DNA from: Dokdonella_A sp044227025
Lineage (GTDB): Bacteria > Pseudomonadota > Gammaproteobacteria > Xanthomonadales > Rhodanobacteraceae
Assembly (NCBI RefSeq): GCF_044227025.1
Contig: NZ_JBGAFX010000004.1
Coordinates: 62,001-126,000 of the forward strand
Reading direction: 5' to 3'
Length of the DNA stretch: 64,000 nucleotides
The notes beneath the pieces were generated by a model. The model saw only the letters and a list, made by a program, of their open reading frames with translations, searched no databases and was not told the origin of the DNA. Shown here piece after piece: positions 33,533 to 42,998 of this stretch (position 1 is the first letter of the stretch; every line of letters begins with the position of its first letter). The position numbers and the translations under genes are program-made.

Positions 33533-34522
33533 TCAATCTATTTTCTCCAGAATCGCCACGTGCACCTTGCCGTCGCGATCCACCCAGCCGCGGTACATGC
33601 CGTCGGTGTTGAACGGCGTGGCGAAATTTCCGTTCGCGTCGAGTGCGATGACGCCGCCGTCGCCGCCGAGTTTCGGCACGACGTCCATGACGACTGCATC
33701 CGCAGCCTTGGCGACCGGTTGCTTGCCGTGTTCGACGCGCGCGCAGATGTCGTGCGCGGCGACGCTGCGGATGTAGTACTCGCCCCAGCCGGTCGCGGAC
33801 ACCGCGCAATGCGCGTTCGCATAGGTGCCGGCACCAATGATCGGCGAGTCGCCGACGCGACCCCAGCGCTTGTTGGTCATGCCGCCGGTCGAAGTCGCGG
33901 CGGCGAGGTGGCCCGCCTTGTCGAGCGCGACCGCGCCGACGGTGCCGTAATGGATCGCGCGGCCGAGCGAGGACTGCTGGGCCTTGGCTTCCGCCTTCAG
34001 CGCTTCCTGCAATTCGTTCCAGCGCGCGTCGGTGCGGAAGTACGCCGGGTCGACGAGTTCGATGCCGGCCGTCTTCGCGAATTCCTCCGCGCCATCGCCG
34101 GCGAGGAAAACGTGCGGCGACTTTTCCATGACCGCGCGCGCGAGCAGAACCGGGTTCTTCACGCGATGCACGCCGGCGACCGCGCCCGCGCGCAAGGTCG
34201 CGCCGTCCATGATCGCGGAATCGAGTTCGTTCCTGCCGTCGTGGGTGAATACCGCGCCCTTGCCGGCGTTGAAGCGAGGCGAGTCCTCCAGCAAGAGGAT
34301 GGCCTTCGTCACGGCGTCGAGGCTCGCGCCGCCCTCCTTGAGCACGGCGTAGCCGGCCGCGAGCGCGGCTTCGAGGTCGGCGCGCACGAGCTTTTCCTTC
34401 TCGGGCGTGAGGTCCTTGCGGATGACCCCGGCGCCGCCGTGGATCACGAGTACGGGCACGGCGGCTTCAAGCGGCATTGCGCACGCGCACATGGCAAGCG
34501 CGGCGACGAGGGACAAGCGCAT
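33533..34522 (-). CDS. Isoaspartyl peptidase / plant-type L-asparaginase, exported
   Basis: A 329-residue Ntn-hydrolase of the T2 family. The signal peptide (SLVAALAMCACAMPLEA) directs it to the periplasm. Motifs are VLVIHGGAGVI at the N-terminus, NAGKGAVFTHDG, and the autoprocessing site HYGTVGAVALD, where Thr194 becomes the nucleophile of the beta subunit. Substrate-site blocks TSTGGMTNKRWGRVGDSPII and GAGTYANAHCAVSATGWGEY follow. It removes isoaspartyl residues from peptides or deamidates asparagine. The start at 34522 is chosen for the signal peptide. Confidence 0.92.
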   Translation of the reverse strand: MRLSLVAALAMCACAMPLEAAVPVLVIHGGAGVIRKDLTPEKEKLVRADLEAALAAGYAVLKEGGASLDAVTKAILLLEDSPRFNAGKGAVFTHDGRNELDSAIMDGATLRAGAVAGVHRVKNPVLLARAVMEKSPHVFLAGDGAEEFAKTAGIELVDPAYFRTDARWNELQEALKAEAKAQQSSLGRAIHYGTVGAVALDKAGHLAAATSTGGMTNKRWGRVGDSPIIGAGTYANAHCAVSATGWGEYYIRSVAAHDICARVEHGKQPVAKAADAVVMDVVPKLGGDGGVIALDANGNFATPFNTDGMYRGWVDRDGKVHVAILEKID

Positions 34523-34572
34523 CGCTGTTCTCCCAGGAAGGGCATGCGACGAGTATAGACGGACGCCTGTAC

Positions 34573-34664
34573 GAGCGGCGGAAGCCGCGATGCTCTTGCT
34601 GGAATCGCAGCAAGAGCAACACCATCCCCACCCGACCCTCCCCTTGAAGGGGAGGGCTTGAGAC
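34573..34664. repeat. REP arm plus CCTCCCC repeat
   Basis: A truncated REP arm (GAGCGGCGGAAGCCGCGATG, 34573) is followed by ACCATCCCCACCCGACC and TCCCCTTGAAGGGGAGGG, the repeat also seen at 16468 and 22240. It occupies the gap between the asparaginase gene and the M3 peptidase terminator. Confidence 0.8.
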
Positions 34665-34676
34665 ATCGCAGCGCAC

Positions 34677-34706
34677 AAAAAAAATAGGAGGGACCGAAGT
34701 CCCTCC
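34677..34706 (-). terminator. Rho-independent terminator of the M3 peptidase gene
   Basis: On the minus strand GGAGGGAC, a TTCG tetraloop and GTCCCTCC are followed by TA and eight Ts. It starts 25 bases after the peptidase stop codon. Confidence 0.95.
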
Positions 34707-34731
34707 CCGTGCGCTGCAAAACGTGCGAATC

Positions 34732-36900
34732 CTACTTTGCCGCGGGCGCCTCTTCCTTCAGGCCGCGCTGTTCGAGCAGCGGCTCGACGCTCGGATCGCG
34801 GCCGCGGAAGTCGCGGTACATCTTTGCCATGTCTTCGGTGCTGCCGCGCGAGAGGATCATGTCGCGGAAGCGCTGGCCGTTCTCGCGCGTCATGCCGCCG
34901 TGTTCGCGGAACCAGTAGAACGCGTCGTGGTCGAGCACTTCGCTCCACAGGTAGGCGTAGTAGCCTGCGGCGTAACCGCCGCCCCAGATGTGCGCGAAGT
35001 ACGAGGTGCGGTAGCGCGGCGGCACTTCGGCCATGTCGATCTTGAGGTCGTGCAGGGTCTTCTTCTCGAACGCATCGACATCCTGCTTGCCCGCGTCGAC
35101 GCCAAGCGAATGCCAGCTCATGTCGAGCAGTGCGGCGGCGAGGTATTCGGTCGTCGCGAAGCCCTGGTCGAACGTCTTCGCCTTCTTGATCTTCTCGACC
35201 AGCGCGGCCGGCATCGGCTCACCGGTCTTGTAGTGCTTGGCGAAGTTCGCGAACACCTTCGGCTCGCTCGCCCAGTGCTCGTTGAACTGCGACGGGAACT
35301 CGACGAAGTCGCGTGGCACGCCGGTACCCGACAGGGTCGGATACTTCACGTTCGAGAGCATGCCGTGCAGCGCATGGCCGAACTCGTGGAACATGGTGGT
35401 CGCGTCGTCCCAGCTGATCAGCGCCGGCTGGCCGGCGGCCGGCTTGGTGAAGTTGCAGACGTTGAACACGACCGGCTTGGTGCCCATCAGGCCCGACTGG
35501 CCGACGAGGTTGTCCATCCACGCGCCACCGCGCTTGCTGTCACGCTTCCAGTAGTCGGCATAGAACAGCGCCATCGAGCTGCCGTCCTTGTCGAATACTT
35601 CGAACACGCGGATGTCCGGGTTGTACACCGGGATGTCCTTGCGTTCCTTGAACGTGAGGCCGTACATCTGGTTGGCGGCGAAGAACACGCCGTCCTCGAG
35701 CACGCGGTTGATCTCGAGGTAGGGCTTGATCTGCGACTCGTCGAGGTCGTACTGCGCCTTGCGCACCTTCTCGGCGTAGTGCTGCCAGTCCCACGGCGCG
35801 AGCTTGAACTTCTCGCCGTTCTTGTCGATCAGCGCCTGCATCGCGGCCGCTTCGCCGCGCGCCTTCGCGGTCGCCGCCGGCACCATGTCGGTCATGAGCT
35901 TCTCGGCGGCTTCCGGCGTCTTCGCCATCTGGTCGTCGAGGGTGTAGGTCGCGTAGTTCGGGAAGCCGAGCAGCTTGGCGCGCTCGGCGCGCAGCACCGC
36001 GAGGCGCTGGATGATCGCGCGCGTGTCGTTCGCGTCACCGTGTTCGGCACGCTCGGTCGAAGCCTTGAACAGCTTCTCGCGCGTGGCGCGGTTTTCGAGC
36101 GACACCTGCGCCGGCTGCTGCGTCGTGTTCTGCAGCGTGATCGCGTACTTGCCGTCCATCTTGCGCGACTTGGCGGCGTCGGCGGCGGCAGCGATGTCGG
36201 CGTCGGAGAACCCGGCGAGTTCGGCCTTGTCCGAAACGATGACTGCGCCGGCGTTGTTCGCTGCGAGCAGCTTGTTGGAGAAGTCGGTCGTGAGCGTCGA
36301 CTCTTCCTTGTTCAGCGCGCGCAGCCTGGTCTTGTCCGCTTCATTGAGCTGGGCGCCGGCACGCACGAAGTTGCGGTAGTAGCGCTCGACCAGTTCGTTC
36401 TGCTCGGCGTCGAGGCCGAGCGTCGCGCGCGTGTCGTACAGCGCCTTGACGCGCTGGAACAGCTTGTCGTTGAGGAAGATCGCGTCCTGGTGCTCGGCAT
36501 ATTTCGGCGCGATGGCTTCCTGCACCTTCTGCAGGGTCGGATTCGTGTTCGCGCCGGTGATCGCGCCGAACACCGCACCGACGCGGTTCAGCATCTGGCC
36601 GCTGCGTTCCATCGGCTCGATCGTGTTGGCGAACGTCGCGGCGTCCTTCTGCGCGGCGATCTTGTCCATCTCCGCGATCTGCTCGCGCATGCCCGCCTCG
36701 ATCGCGGGCTGGTAGTCGGCGTCCTTGATCTTGTCGAACGGCGGCGCGTGGAACGGCAGCGTGCTGGGAGCCGCGAACGGATTACTCGCCGGCAACGTCG
36801 CCGCGCCCTTGGCCAGCGCGTCGGTCGGCTGCAGCAGGGCGCCGGCGGCGCCGAAAAGGACCATGTTCATCGTCATCGTGAGCAGTTTCGTTCGCATCAT
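34732..36900 (-). CDS. dcp: M3-family metallopeptidase (Dcp-like peptidyl-dipeptidase)
   Basis: A 722-residue zinc peptidase. A signal peptide (MNMVLFGAAGALLQPTDALA) points to the periplasm. The zinc site is H505EFGH509 in TTMFHEFGHALHGM, with the third ligand Glu in the following DFVEFPSQFNEHW. Other family blocks are NVCNFTKP, GGYAAGYYAYLWSEVLDHDA and FREHGGMTRENGQRFRD. It releases dipeptides from the C-terminus of peptides, fitting the peptide transporter and M24 peptidase in this window. A strong terminator follows. OpdA-type oligopeptidase is the main alternative. Confidence 0.92.
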   Translation of the reverse strand: MMRTKLLTMTMNMVLFGAAGALLQPTDALAKGAATLPASNPFAAPSTLPFHAPPFDKIKDADYQPAIEAGMREQIAEMDKIAAQKDAATFANTIEPMERSGQMLNRVGAVFGAITGANTNPTLQKVQEAIAPKYAEHQDAIFLNDKLFQRVKALYDTRATLGLDAEQNELVERYYRNFVRAGAQLNEADKTRLRALNKEESTLTTDFSNKLLAANNAGAVIVSDKAELAGFSDADIAAAADAAKSRKMDGKYAITLQNTTQQPAQVSLENRATREKLFKASTERAEHGDANDTRAIIQRLAVLRAERAKLLGFPNYATYTLDDQMAKTPEAAEKLMTDMVPAATAKARGEAAAMQALIDKNGEKFKLAPWDWQHYAEKVRKAQYDLDESQIKPYLEINRVLEDGVFFAANQMYGLTFKERKDIPVYNPDIRVFEVFDKDGSSMALFYADYWKRDSKRGGAWMDNLVGQSGLMGTKPVVFNVCNFTKPAAGQPALISWDDATTMFHEFGHALHGMLSNVKYPTLSGTGVPRDFVEFPSQFNEHWASEPKVFANFAKHYKTGEPMPAALVEKIKKAKTFDQGFATTEYLAAALLDMSWHSLGVDAGKQDVDAFEKKTLHDLKIDMAEVPPRYRTSYFAHIWGGGYAAGYYAYLWSEVLDHDAFYWFREHGGMTRENGQRFRDMILSRGSTEDMAKMYRDFRGRDPSVEPLLEQRGLKEEAPAAK

Positions 36901-37247
36901 GTGGGGGATCCCCTCCAGGCAAAAAAGGACACGCGCCGCGAGCGGCGCAGCAAGGCGTGGTCTGGCAGGCTAGCGGGCGCCCGGCCGGGGCGCCATGTGC
37001 CATTCGGCCCATGCGCCGCCGCGCGGCGGCGCTTTGGGTGGGGATGGCATTGTTTCGCTGCGCGGTTTTGTTCGTTCGGGGGTACTGTTTTCGCGATGAC
37101 CGACCCGCGTCCCTGCATGTCCGTTCCGCATCCCTGCGGGCCGGTTGCCTAGCGCGCTCCTGCGCGCAGTAGCAAAACAGAGCAACCGAGCGCCACAAGG
37201 TGTCTGCCGCGGCTTCCGCCGCTCCCACCAGGCGCTCCTGCAGTGCC
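36901..37247. repeat. Intergenic repeat region upstream of the M3 peptidase gene
   Basis: About 37060-37160 carries (inverted) a dispersed element with CGCAGGGATGCGG, GACGCGGGTCGGTCATCGCG and a CTGCGCGCAGGAGCGCGC palindrome; another copy lies at 56955-57330. A single REP arm is at 37206-37228. Near 37017-37033 is GCCGCCGCGCGGCGGCG. No gene is supportable; frames here arise from the repeat. Confidence 0.7.
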
Positions 37248-37874
37248 CTAGCCTTTCGGCAAGGCTTTCAATGCCGGTTCGAGCACTTTCCAGACGTTTT
37301 CGAGCACGCGCGGTTCCGCGGCCGCCTTCGGATGCAGGCCGTCGTCCTGCATCAGGGCCGGGTCCAGCGCGACGCCTTCGAGCAGGAACGGGACCAGTGG
37401 CACGTTGAATTCGTGCGCGAGGCCCCGATACAGCTCACGCAGGCCGTCGCGATATTGCGGGCCGTAGTTGATCGGCAGCTCGATGCCGACCAGCACGGCG
37501 CGGGCGCCGGCCGCGCGGGTCGCGGCGAGGATCTTCGCAAGGTTGTCGCGCAGTTGCGCCAGCGGCAATCCGCGCAGGCCGTCGTTGGCACCGAGTTCGA
37601 TCACGACCAGCGCAGGCTTGTGTTCGGCCAGCAGGGCAGGCAGGCGCGCGAGACCGCCGGCGCTGGTCTCGCCGCTGATGCTTGCATTGACGATTTTCCG
37701 TATTGGCGCTTTCGAGGACTGCACGCGCTCGGCCAGCAAGGCGACCCACCCCTCCTGCGGCGCGAGACCGTAGGCGGCGGACAGCGAATCGCCGAGCACG
37801 AGCAGCGGTCGCGGTTCCGCCGCGGCAAGCGGCAACGACACGAACAACAGCACGACGAGAAGGATACGCAGCAT
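37248..37874 (-). CDS. tesA: TesA-type arylesterase / lysophospholipase L1
   Basis: A 208-residue SGNH hydrolase with a signal peptide (LLVVLLFVSLPLAAAEP). The four SGNH blocks are visible: LLVLGDSLSAAYG (Ser30), NASISGETSAGG, VVIELGANDGLRG and the C-terminal DDGLHPKA. It is a periplasmic thioesterase/lysophospholipase. The gene is divergent from ybbA, an order also known in Escherichia coli, but here the two start codons overlap within CATG (37872-37875). Confidence 0.93.
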   Translation of the reverse strand: MLRILLVVLLFVSLPLAAAEPRPLLVLGDSLSAAYGLAPQEGWVALLAERVQSSKAPIRKIVNASISGETSAGGLARLPALLAEHKPALVVIELGANDGLRGLPLAQLRDNLAKILAATRAAGARAVLVGIELPINYGPQYRDGLRELYRGLAHEFNVPLVPFLLEGVALDPALMQDDGLHPKAAAEPRVLENVWKVLEPALKALPKG

Positions 37875-38562
37875 GGTTGGCGACACCGGATTCGCATTGA
37901 ATGCCAGCGAGGTTAGCAAAACCGTCGATGGTCCAGACGGACGCCTGACCATCCTCGACCGCGTCAGCCTCGATGTGGCGCGGGGCGACAGCCTCGCGAT
38001 TGTCGGCGCGTCCGGCTCGGGCAAGACCACCCTGCTCGGCCTGCTCGCCGGCCTCGACCGGCCGAGTTCCGGCACGATCGCGCTCGCCGGCGAGCGCCTC
38101 GACCGGCTCGACGAGGAGGCACGCGCGCGCCTGCGCCGCAGTCGCGTCGGATTCGTGTTCCAGAGCTTCCACCTGCTGCCGGCGCTGAACGCGGAAGAAA
38201 ACGTGATGCTGCCGCTCGACCTCGAAGGTCGCGACGACGCGCGCGAGCGCGCCGCCGAGGCACTCGCGCGCGTCGGCCTCGCGGCGCGCAGGCACCACTA
38301 TCCGGCGCAGCTTTCGGGTGGCGAGCAGCAGCGTGTCGCCCTCGCGCGCGCCTTCGTGCATGGCCCGGAGATCCTGTTCGCCGACGAACCGACCGGCAAC
38401 CTCGACCAGCGCACCGGCGCCGGCGTCGGCGACCTGCTGTTCGCACTGAATCGCGAGCACGCGACGACGCTCGTGCTGGTCACCCACGACGCGACGCTGG
38501 CGGCGCGCTGCGCGCGCAGCCTGCAATTGCGCGAAGGAAAGATCGCGATGGACGTCGCATGA
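37873..38562 (+). CDS. ybbA: ABC transporter ATP-binding protein (YbbA/LolD-like)
   Basis: A 229-residue ATPase. Walker A is GASGSGKT (45-52), the signature AQLSGGEQQRVALARAF, Walker B ILFADEPTGNLD and the H-loop VLVTHD. It belongs to the MacB/LolD/YbbA group that works with FtsX-type permeases; the partner permease follows with a four-base overlap. AGAAGGA upstream of the ATG is a good ribosome site and lies inside the start of tesA on the other strand. Confidence 0.92.
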   Translation: MVGDTGFALNASEVSKTVDGPDGRLTILDRVSLDVARGDSLAIVGASGSGKTTLLGLLAGLDRPSSGTIALAGERLDRLDEEARARLRRSRVGFVFQSFHLLPALNAEENVMLPLDLEGRDDARERAAEALARVGLAARRHHYPAQLSGGEQQRVALARAFVHGPEILFADEPTGNLDQRTGAGVGDLLFALNREHATTLVLVTHDATLAARCARSLQLREGKIAMDVA

Positions 38563-41039
38563 GGCCACTCGCATTCGCCGCGCGCAGCCTGCGCCGGGAA
38601 TTCCGCCATGCCGAACTGGCGACGCTGGCGATGGCTCTGGTGCTCGCGGTCGCCGCGCTCGCCGCCGTTGCAACCCTCGCGGCGCGGGTCGAACGCGCGC
38701 TGGTCGCGTCGGCGGCCGAACTGATCGGCGGCGACCTCGCGATCGGTGCGAGCAAGCCGTTGCCGGACGCATTCGGCGACGAGGCGCGGCGACGCGGCCT
38801 CGCGACGAACCGGCTGGCCGAATTCCCGAGCGTGCTGTTCGCCAACGACAAGAGCCAACTGTGCGACGTGCGTGCGAGCGATCCGGCGTTCCCGCTGCGC
38901 GGCGCCTTGAGCGTGCGCGATGCGCAGGGCGGAGAAACTCCCGCGCACACGCCGCCGGCGGGCAGCGTCTACGCCGATCACGCCGCGCTGGTTTCGCTCG
39001 GAGTGGCGGTCGGCGCGCGCGTGCAACTCGGCGGGCGCGACCTGCTCGTCGCCGGCGAGATCGCGAAGGCGCCGGACAGCGGCAACCTGTTCCGCCTCGC
39101 GCCGCGCGTGCTGATGAATCTTTCCGATGCGGAAGCGGGCGGCCTGCTCGGCAAGGGCAGTCGCGCCGGCCATCGCCTGCTCGTCGCCGGCGATGCGGAC
39201 GAAGTCGCCGCATTCGCCGCATGGGCGAAACCGCAGTTGCCCGATGGCGCGCGCATCACCACGGTCGAACAGGCGCAGCAGAATCTTCGCAACGCGTTCG
39301 AGCGCGGCGAGAGTTTCCTGCGCCTGGCCGCCTTGCTCGCCGCGTTGCTGTCCGGCGTCGCGATCGCGCTCGGCGCGCAGCGCTTCGCGCGGCGCAAGAC
39401 CGAGGAGGTCGCGCTGCTGCGCTGCCTCGGCGCACGCCGCGGCGAGATCCTCGTCGCGTTGCTGCTCGAACTCGCGCTGCTGGCGATTCCCGCCTGCCTG
39501 CTCGGCCTCGCGCTCGGCCTCGGCCTGCAGCAACTCGTGCTCGAGCTCGCCAGCGGCCTGCTGCCGGGTGCCGCACCGAGGGTCCCGTGGGGTCCGCCGC
39601 TCGCCGCGCTCGCGGTCGGTGTCGCGGTCCTGTTCGGCTTCGCCTTGCCGCCGCTGCTGCGCCTGCGCGACGTCGAGCCGATGCGCGTATTCCGCCACGA
39701 TGTCGGCGCGCGCATCCGCCGCTTCGACGCACTCTATCTGCTGCCGCTCGTCGTCGGCGCCGCGCTGGTGCTGTACGGCGCCGGCAACGTGCGTCTAGCG
39801 ACGACGCTCGGCATCGGTTTCGCCGCGGTGGCACTGGCGACCGTGCTGCTCGGACTCGCCCTGCTCTGGCTGGTGCGGCGCCTCGCCGCGCGCCTGCGCG
39901 GTGCGCTGCGCTTCGGGCTCGCCAACCTCGCGCGGCGACGTACGCTGACCCTGCTGCAGACCGGCGCGCTCGCGCTCAGCCTCACCGCGCTCGCGGTGCT
40001 CGGCGTGATCGGCCCTTCACTGCTTGAACGCTGGCGCGCCGATCTCGCGCCCGACACGCCGAACTGGTTCGCGATCAACCTGCAACCGGAACAGCAGGAC
40101 GCGTTCCGCACGCGCCTGCACGCGCTCGGCGCCGGCAACGTCAACCTGTTGCCGCTCGCCTCCGGCAAGCTGGTCGCGATCAACGGCCACGCACCGAAGC
40201 CGGCGCAGGCGGACGATCGCCGCGCGGCCGACTGGACCGAAGGCGAAGTGCGCCTGAGCTGGAGCGAAACGCTGCCGGATGCGAACACGTTGCTGCAAGG
40301 CCGCTGGTTCGACGCCGCATCGAAGCGGCCGTCGCTCTCGGTCGAGCAGATGTGGGTCGACCTGTTCGGGCTGAAGCTCGGCGACACGTTGACCGTGCGC
40401 ATCGGCGAGCGCGAGATCGAAGCGGAAGTCGTGAGCATCCGCCGGGTCGAGTGGGATTCGTTCCGCGCGAACTTCTTCCTGATGCTCGATCCGCAAACCG
40501 GCGCCGACCTGCCGCACAGCAATGTGGCGAGTTTCCATCTCGGCGGCGACAGCACCGCGGCGCTCGCGGCACTGTCGCGCGATTTCCCCAACCTGTCGCT
40601 GGTCGATCTCAACGCGATCCTCGACCGCATCCGCGACATCGTCGGCCGCGTCACCGCGGCGGTAACCTGGGTCCTTGGCTTCAGTCTCGTCGCCGGCGTG
40701 CTCGTGTTGCTCGCCGCGCTGGCGGCAACCGCGGATGAGCGGCGCACGGAGGCCGCGTTGATGCGCACGCTCGGCGCGCACCGCCGTCAACTCGCGGTCG
40801 CGGTGCTGGCCGAGTTCACCACGCTCGGCGTGCTCGCCGGCACGATCGCGGTCGCGGCTGCGGCGCTGCTCGGCAGCACGCTCGCGAGCGGCGTGTTCAA
40901 GCTGTCCGGCTACACGCCACCGCTGCTGCCGCTCGCCGCGCTGGTCGCCGGCGCCGCGCTGCTGGTCGCGCTCGCCGGCTGGATCGGCACGCTGCGCATC
41001 GCGCGCACCTCGCCGATGGTCGTGTTGCGGCGAACCTGA
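38559..41039 (+). CDS. ybbP: FtsX-type ABC permease (YbbP-like)
   Basis: An 826-residue permease. An N-terminal membrane helix (LATLAMALVLAVAALAAVAT) is followed by a periplasmic MacB-like domain, then FtsX domains near residues 260-380 (FLRLAALLAALLSGVAIALG, RRKTEEVALLRCLGARRGEI) and 690-826 (VLLAALAATADERRTEAALM, RTLGAHRRQLAVAVLAEF). With YbbA it probably forms a mechanotransmission or lipid/lipoprotein-handling complex rather than a transporter of small solutes. Together with tesA this locus is conserved in many proteobacteria; its substrate is not established. Confidence 0.92.
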   Translation: MRPLAFAARSLRREFRHAELATLAMALVLAVAALAAVATLAARVERALVASAAELIGGDLAIGASKPLPDAFGDEARRRGLATNRLAEFPSVLFANDKSQLCDVRASDPAFPLRGALSVRDAQGGETPAHTPPAGSVYADHAALVSLGVAVGARVQLGGRDLLVAGEIAKAPDSGNLFRLAPRVLMNLSDAEAGGLLGKGSRAGHRLLVAGDADEVAAFAAWAKPQLPDGARITTVEQAQQNLRNAFERGESFLRLAALLAALLSGVAIALGAQRFARRKTEEVALLRCLGARRGEILVALLLELALLAIPACLLGLALGLGLQQLVLELASGLLPGAAPRVPWGPPLAALAVGVAVLFGFALPPLLRLRDVEPMRVFRHDVGARIRRFDALYLLPLVVGAALVLYGAGNVRLATTLGIGFAAVALATVLLGLALLWLVRRLAARLRGALRFGLANLARRRTLTLLQTGALALSLTALAVLGVIGPSLLERWRADLAPDTPNWFAINLQPEQQDAFRTRLHALGAGNVNLLPLASGKLVAINGHAPKPAQADDRRAADWTEGEVRLSWSETLPDANTLLQGRWFDAASKRPSLSVEQMWVDLFGLKLGDTLTVRIGEREIEAEVVSIRRVEWDSFRANFFLMLDPQTGADLPHSNVASFHLGGDSTAALAALSRDFPNLSLVDLNAILDRIRDIVGRVTAAVTWVLGFSLVAGVLVLLAALAATADERRTEAALMRTLGAHRRQLAVAVLAEFTTLGVLAGTIAVAAAALLGSTLASGVFKLSGYTPPLLPLAALVAGAALLVALAGWIGTLRIARTSPMVVLRRT

Positions 41040-41046
41040 GCTGCGT

Positions 41047-42816
41047 TCAGATCACGTCCCACGGATAGCCACCGCGCTCCAGCACCATGCCGGCCAGCCG
41101 TTCGATCGCGGCGTCTTCGTTGCGCTCCAGCCCGCGCACGTTGCGCGCCATGCGCCGGCGTGCCTGGCGGGTGAACGTCTCGGCAATCAGCAGCGCGTCG
41201 GCCGCGGTCGGGTCGGCCTGCTTGAGCAGGCTGTCGGCGCGCGAGAGCACGCACAGGCCGACGAACAGGTCGATGGCGATGTCGCCGATGCGCTTCTGGG
41301 CGTGCTGCTGGTCGGCGATCGCCTTGCCGTGCTTGCGCAACAACGCGTCGGATGCGCGCGATAGTTCGACCACGAACTTCTCGTAGGTGCCAGCGGCCTT
41401 GCGCAGCGCAGGCGAGAGGAGTTGCGCGATGCGGTCGGTGCCGACGCCGGTCACCTCGCGCATGCGCCGGCTGGTGTAGTCGCCGAGCACGCCGAATCCC
41501 TTGATCGGGTCGTTGAAGATGTCGCCCACCGCCGCCTTCAGTTCGCTCAAGCCCGCGCCGACGCCCTTGAGCCCCGACAGCGCGATGTACAGGCGCAGGA
41601 TTTCGTTGGTGCCTTCGAAGATGGACAGGATGCGCGTGTCGCGCGTGACCTGCTCGTACGGAAACTCGCGCATGAAGCCGGTGCCGGCGGCGATCTGCAA
41701 TGCCTCGTACGACGCGCGCTGCACCGCTTCGCTGGCGAACACCTTGCTGATCGCCGCCTCCACCGAATAATCGGTGCAGCCGCTGTCGATCAGGTGCGCG
41801 ACCATCCATACCGTGCTCTCGGCGGCGAAGCAGTCCACCGCCATCTGCGCGAGCTTCTCGCGCACGAGGCCGAACTCGGCGATCGGTCGCTCGAACTGCT
41901 TGCGGTCCTTCGCCTGCGCCTGTGCCAGCCGGATCAGCGTGCGCATGCCGCCGACCGCGCCACCACCGAGGCCGGTGCGGCCGCTGTTCAAGATGCTCAT
42001 CGCGACCTTGAAGCCCTTGCCGACCGGGCCGAGCACGTTCTCCGCCGGCACGCGCACGTCGGCGAAGGCGACGGTGGTCGTGGACGAAGCGCGGATGCCC
42101 ATCTTGTCCTCGTGCGGACCATGGCTGACACCCGGCCACGCGGCCTCCACCAGGAACGCGGTGATCTTGCCTTCCGGCGTGTCGGTACGCGCGAACACCG
42201 TGTAGAAACCGGCGATGCCGCCGTTGGTGATCCAGATCTTCTCGCCGTTGAGCGTCCAGCTGCCGTCGTCGTTGCGCGTGGCCCTGGTGCGGATCGAAGC
42301 GGCATCGGAACCGGCGCCGGATTCGGTCAGGCAGAACGCGGCGATCAGTTCGCCGCTGGCGAGGCGCGGCAAATAGCGCTGCTTCTGCTCATCGCTGCCG
42401 AACAGCAACAGGCCCTTCATGCCGATCGAACTGTGCGCGCCGATGGTCAGCGACACCGAACTGTCGTGGCTGCTGGTCTGGCCGAGCACGCGCGCATAGG
42501 CGCCGTTCGACAATGCCAGCCCGCCGTATTCTTCCGGAATGATCAGGCCGAACAGGCCCATGTCGCGCAGCGCCTGGATGAAGTCGGCGGGCTGCTCCGC
42601 TTCGCGGTCGTAGCGCTTGAGATCGGTGGCCTTGTCGGTCAGGAACTGGTCGATCGCATCGGTCATCGCACCGAGCATCTCGCGATCACGCTCGCGCATA
42701 AGCGGGTACGGGAACAGGTTCTGTTCGAGGATGTTGCCGAAGAACAGCTGCTTCGCCGCGCTCTCGTCGAGTCGTGGCGCCGCGATGGCAGGATGCTCGG
42801 GAACGGGCGAGGACAT
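41047..42816 (-). CDS. Acyl-CoA dehydrogenase (long-chain type)
   Basis: A 589-residue FAD enzyme. The N-terminal helical domain has GLFGLIIPEEYGGLALSN, the middle strand domain ELIAAFCLTESGAGSDAAS and EKIWITNGGIAGFYTVFART, the C-terminal domain LNSGRTGLGGGAVGGMR. The catalytic Glu is in ILSIFEGTNEILRLY. A C-terminal extension after about residue 450 matches the length of mitochondrial VLCAD/ACAD9-like enzymes. It catalyses the first step of fatty acid beta-oxidation. It is convergent with ybbP (seven bases apart) and monocistronic. Confidence 0.92.
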   Translation of the reverse strand: MSSPVPEHPAIAAPRLDESAAKQLFFGNILEQNLFPYPLMRERDREMLGAMTDAIDQFLTDKATDLKRYDREAEQPADFIQALRDMGLFGLIIPEEYGGLALSNGAYARVLGQTSSHDSSVSLTIGAHSSIGMKGLLLFGSDEQKQRYLPRLASGELIAAFCLTESGAGSDAASIRTRATRNDDGSWTLNGEKIWITNGGIAGFYTVFARTDTPEGKITAFLVEAAWPGVSHGPHEDKMGIRASSTTTVAFADVRVPAENVLGPVGKGFKVAMSILNSGRTGLGGGAVGGMRTLIRLAQAQAKDRKQFERPIAEFGLVREKLAQMAVDCFAAESTVWMVAHLIDSGCTDYSVEAAISKVFASEAVQRASYEALQIAAGTGFMREFPYEQVTRDTRILSIFEGTNEILRLYIALSGLKGVGAGLSELKAAVGDIFNDPIKGFGVLGDYTSRRMREVTGVGTDRIAQLLSPALRKAAGTYEKFVVELSRASDALLRKHGKAIADQQHAQKRIGDIAIDLFVGLCVLSRADSLLKQADPTAADALLIAETFTRQARRRMARNVRGLERNEDAAIERLAGMVLERGGYPWDVI

Positions 42817-42998
42817 GGCGGACTCCGCATCGGGGCAGCGGCTACTATTCGCCTTGCTTCCGGCGCAGGCAAGCAGGAGTTGCGACGACGTTCGCAGGAC
42901 GACGTTCCAGCGAGCAGGGAACGGGTACAGCGGGCAGCACCGAGCGACTACGAGGCCGCAGCGATCGTGCTAAGTTCGGGCACCCATCGGAGAGTGCC

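Noticed and set aside
34723..37152. 809-residue plus-strand frame opposite the M3 peptidase
   Set aside because: A shadow of the Dcp-like gene; composition is Arg/Val/Leu-skewed and it ends in intergenic repeats.
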